A DNA stretch of 40,396 nt from IMG/VR virus record IMGVR_UViG_3300021438_000029, positions 1-40,396 of that record. The stretch is one strand, 5' to 3'. Source of the DNA: a virus. The translations under genes and the position numbers were made by a program. Numbering within the stretch: position 1 is the first letter of the stretch; each line of letters opens with the position of its first letter. Below, piece by piece: positions 39,981 to 40,396 of this stretch. Below the pieces are notes generated by a model, which made no database searches, was not told the origin of the DNA, and worked only from the letters and a program-made list of their open reading frames with translations.

Positions 39981-40207
39981 TTCGCCACCTCCACCCGATA
40001 CCGGCATGGATTCACGCCAACACGCGGCAACAGCATCGGCTGATGTGACGGGTCAGTCATCTGGCGCACATGCAGCGCACAGGTATCAGCTTCACTGCAC
40101 ACACCATCGCGACTAGCGCCGATGCAGTGCGTTTTCTCAATGGTTACAGGCTTGCGCCCAAGGTTCGCAGCCATGCCCATATGCGGGCTGATGTTGGTTT
40201 TGCTCAT
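39977..40207 (-). CDS. small hypothetical protein with Cys pairs
   Basis: A 76-residue basic protein: MSKTNISPHMGMAANLGRKP then THCIGASRDGVCSEADTCAL and a Pro-rich end. The C-x8-C-x5-C set with His could hold a metal ion. Start 40207 overlaps the stop of the Ala-rich gene (ATGA). No family recognised. Confidence 0.55.
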   Translation of the reverse strand: MSKTNISPHMGMAANLGRKPVTIEKTHCIGASRDGVCSEADTCALHVRQMTDPSHQPMLLPRVGVNPCRYRVEVAK

Positions 40208-40396
40208 TTCGCATCTCCGACAACCGAAAGGAAATCTTCCGACATTTCTTTAATCGCAGCAGACCACGCAGCAGCCATCGCAGCATCCATCGCAGCAGCC
40301 CTCGCAGCATCCCTCTCAGCAGACCACGCAGCAGCCCTCGCAGCAGCCATCGCAGCATCCCTCGCAGCAGCCCTCGCAGCATCCCTCGCAGCAGCC
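40204..40396 (-). CDS. partial Ala-rich repeat protein, cut by the window edge
   Basis: The last 63 codons of a gene whose start is beyond the right edge. In this frame the 12-nt tandem repeat reads as four-residue units such as AARD, AARA, AAMA and AAWS. The chain then leaves the repeat as IKEMSEDFLSVVGDAK. The result is a long Ala-rich helix with Arg/Asp/Trp at every fourth place. This frame is preferred over the Leu-Leu-Arg-Gly frame because its stop overlaps the next start (ATGA) and its C-terminus looks like a normal protein. Confidence 0.65.
   Translation of the reverse strand, partial: AAARDAARAAARDAAMAAARAAAWSAERDAARAAAMDAAMAAAWSAAIKEMSEDFLSVVGDAK
40255..40396. repeat. 12-nt tandem repeat
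   Basis: About twelve imperfect copies of a 12-base unit (type CGCAGCAGCCCT on the + strand, with CCA, GAC and TCC variants) fill the end of the window. All lengths keep the reading frame of the Ala-rich gene. The window ends within the array, possibly because of assembly trouble in the repeat. Confidence 0.85.

Noticed and set aside
40137-40382. Leu-Leu-Arg-Gly repeat frame at the right end
   Set aside because: It is out of phase with the gene chain and would run over the start of the following gene. The Ala-rich frame ends in a proper ATGA overlap.
40255-40396. CRISPR array
   Set aside because: The units are 12 bases without spacers and preserve a reading frame. No cas gene is near.

Overview
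The window is about 40 kb of a temperate myovirus (contractile-tailed phage or prophage) with high GC. The host is most likely a betaproteobacterium. This rests on the base composition and on a phage protein whose C-terminus matches the betaproteobacterial H-NS type (YRNP..WSGRG..P.WL). No host gene, integrase, CI-type repressor or replication helicase/initiator is present. At least the immunity/replication segment therefore lies outside, probably beyond the left and right edges. The right edge cuts through a gene inside a 12-nt tandem repeat.

Left arm (84-7011, + strand): an early operon. It opens with a Rha/antirepressor-like gene. A sigma70-like promoter (835-863) follows, then four small overlapping genes. 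Next come a RecE/DUF3799-type PDDEXK nuclease with its usual partner protein, an H-NS-domain protein, a BRO-N antirepressor, a coiled-coil protein and two Cys-rich small proteins. A strong terminator (7036-7066) closes the operon.

Right arm (40396-37417, - strand): a chain of small early genes joined by ATGA start/stop overlaps. It runs through a RusA-like Holliday junction resolvase to a zinc-finger Q-type antiterminator. Directly after Q are a candidate late promoter (37402-37431) and an intrinsic terminator (37269-37297), the layout expected for a Q-controlled late operon.

Late region (37244-7131, - strand, read right to left): Rha-like gene, small and large terminase, DUF1073 portal, MuF-like minor head protein, an Ig-like adaptor with a large sialidase-like fibre, DUF2213 protease/scaffold, cement protein, a 31-aa gene and DUF2184 major capsid. 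Connector and neck proteins follow, then DUF3383 sheath and DUF3277 tube, a tail chaperone with a canonical -1 frameshift site, and a tape measure carrying a muralytic domain. The baseplate genes come next (Dit-like, plug, hub, spike, gp25-like, J-like, DUF2612). Two receptor-binding proteins share an N-terminal anchor, and a lysis module and a Rha regulator end the operon. A two-gene + strand moron (lipoprotein plus RHH-like protein) interrupts the operon at 24991-25763.

The most unusual element is the 553-base gap between the lysis genes (8462-9014). It holds no credible gene. Its - strand folds into many hairpins plus two long, perfect, interleaved inverted repeats (12 and 14 bp) that make an H-type pseudoknot, and it sits behind an extended -10 promoter. 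I propose a large structured phage RNA. Other points worth attention are the AT-rich sialidase-type fibre inside the capsid module, the four antirepressor-type regulators, the phage H-NS-domain protein and the paired GTGC-N10-GCAC palindromes in front of the moron.
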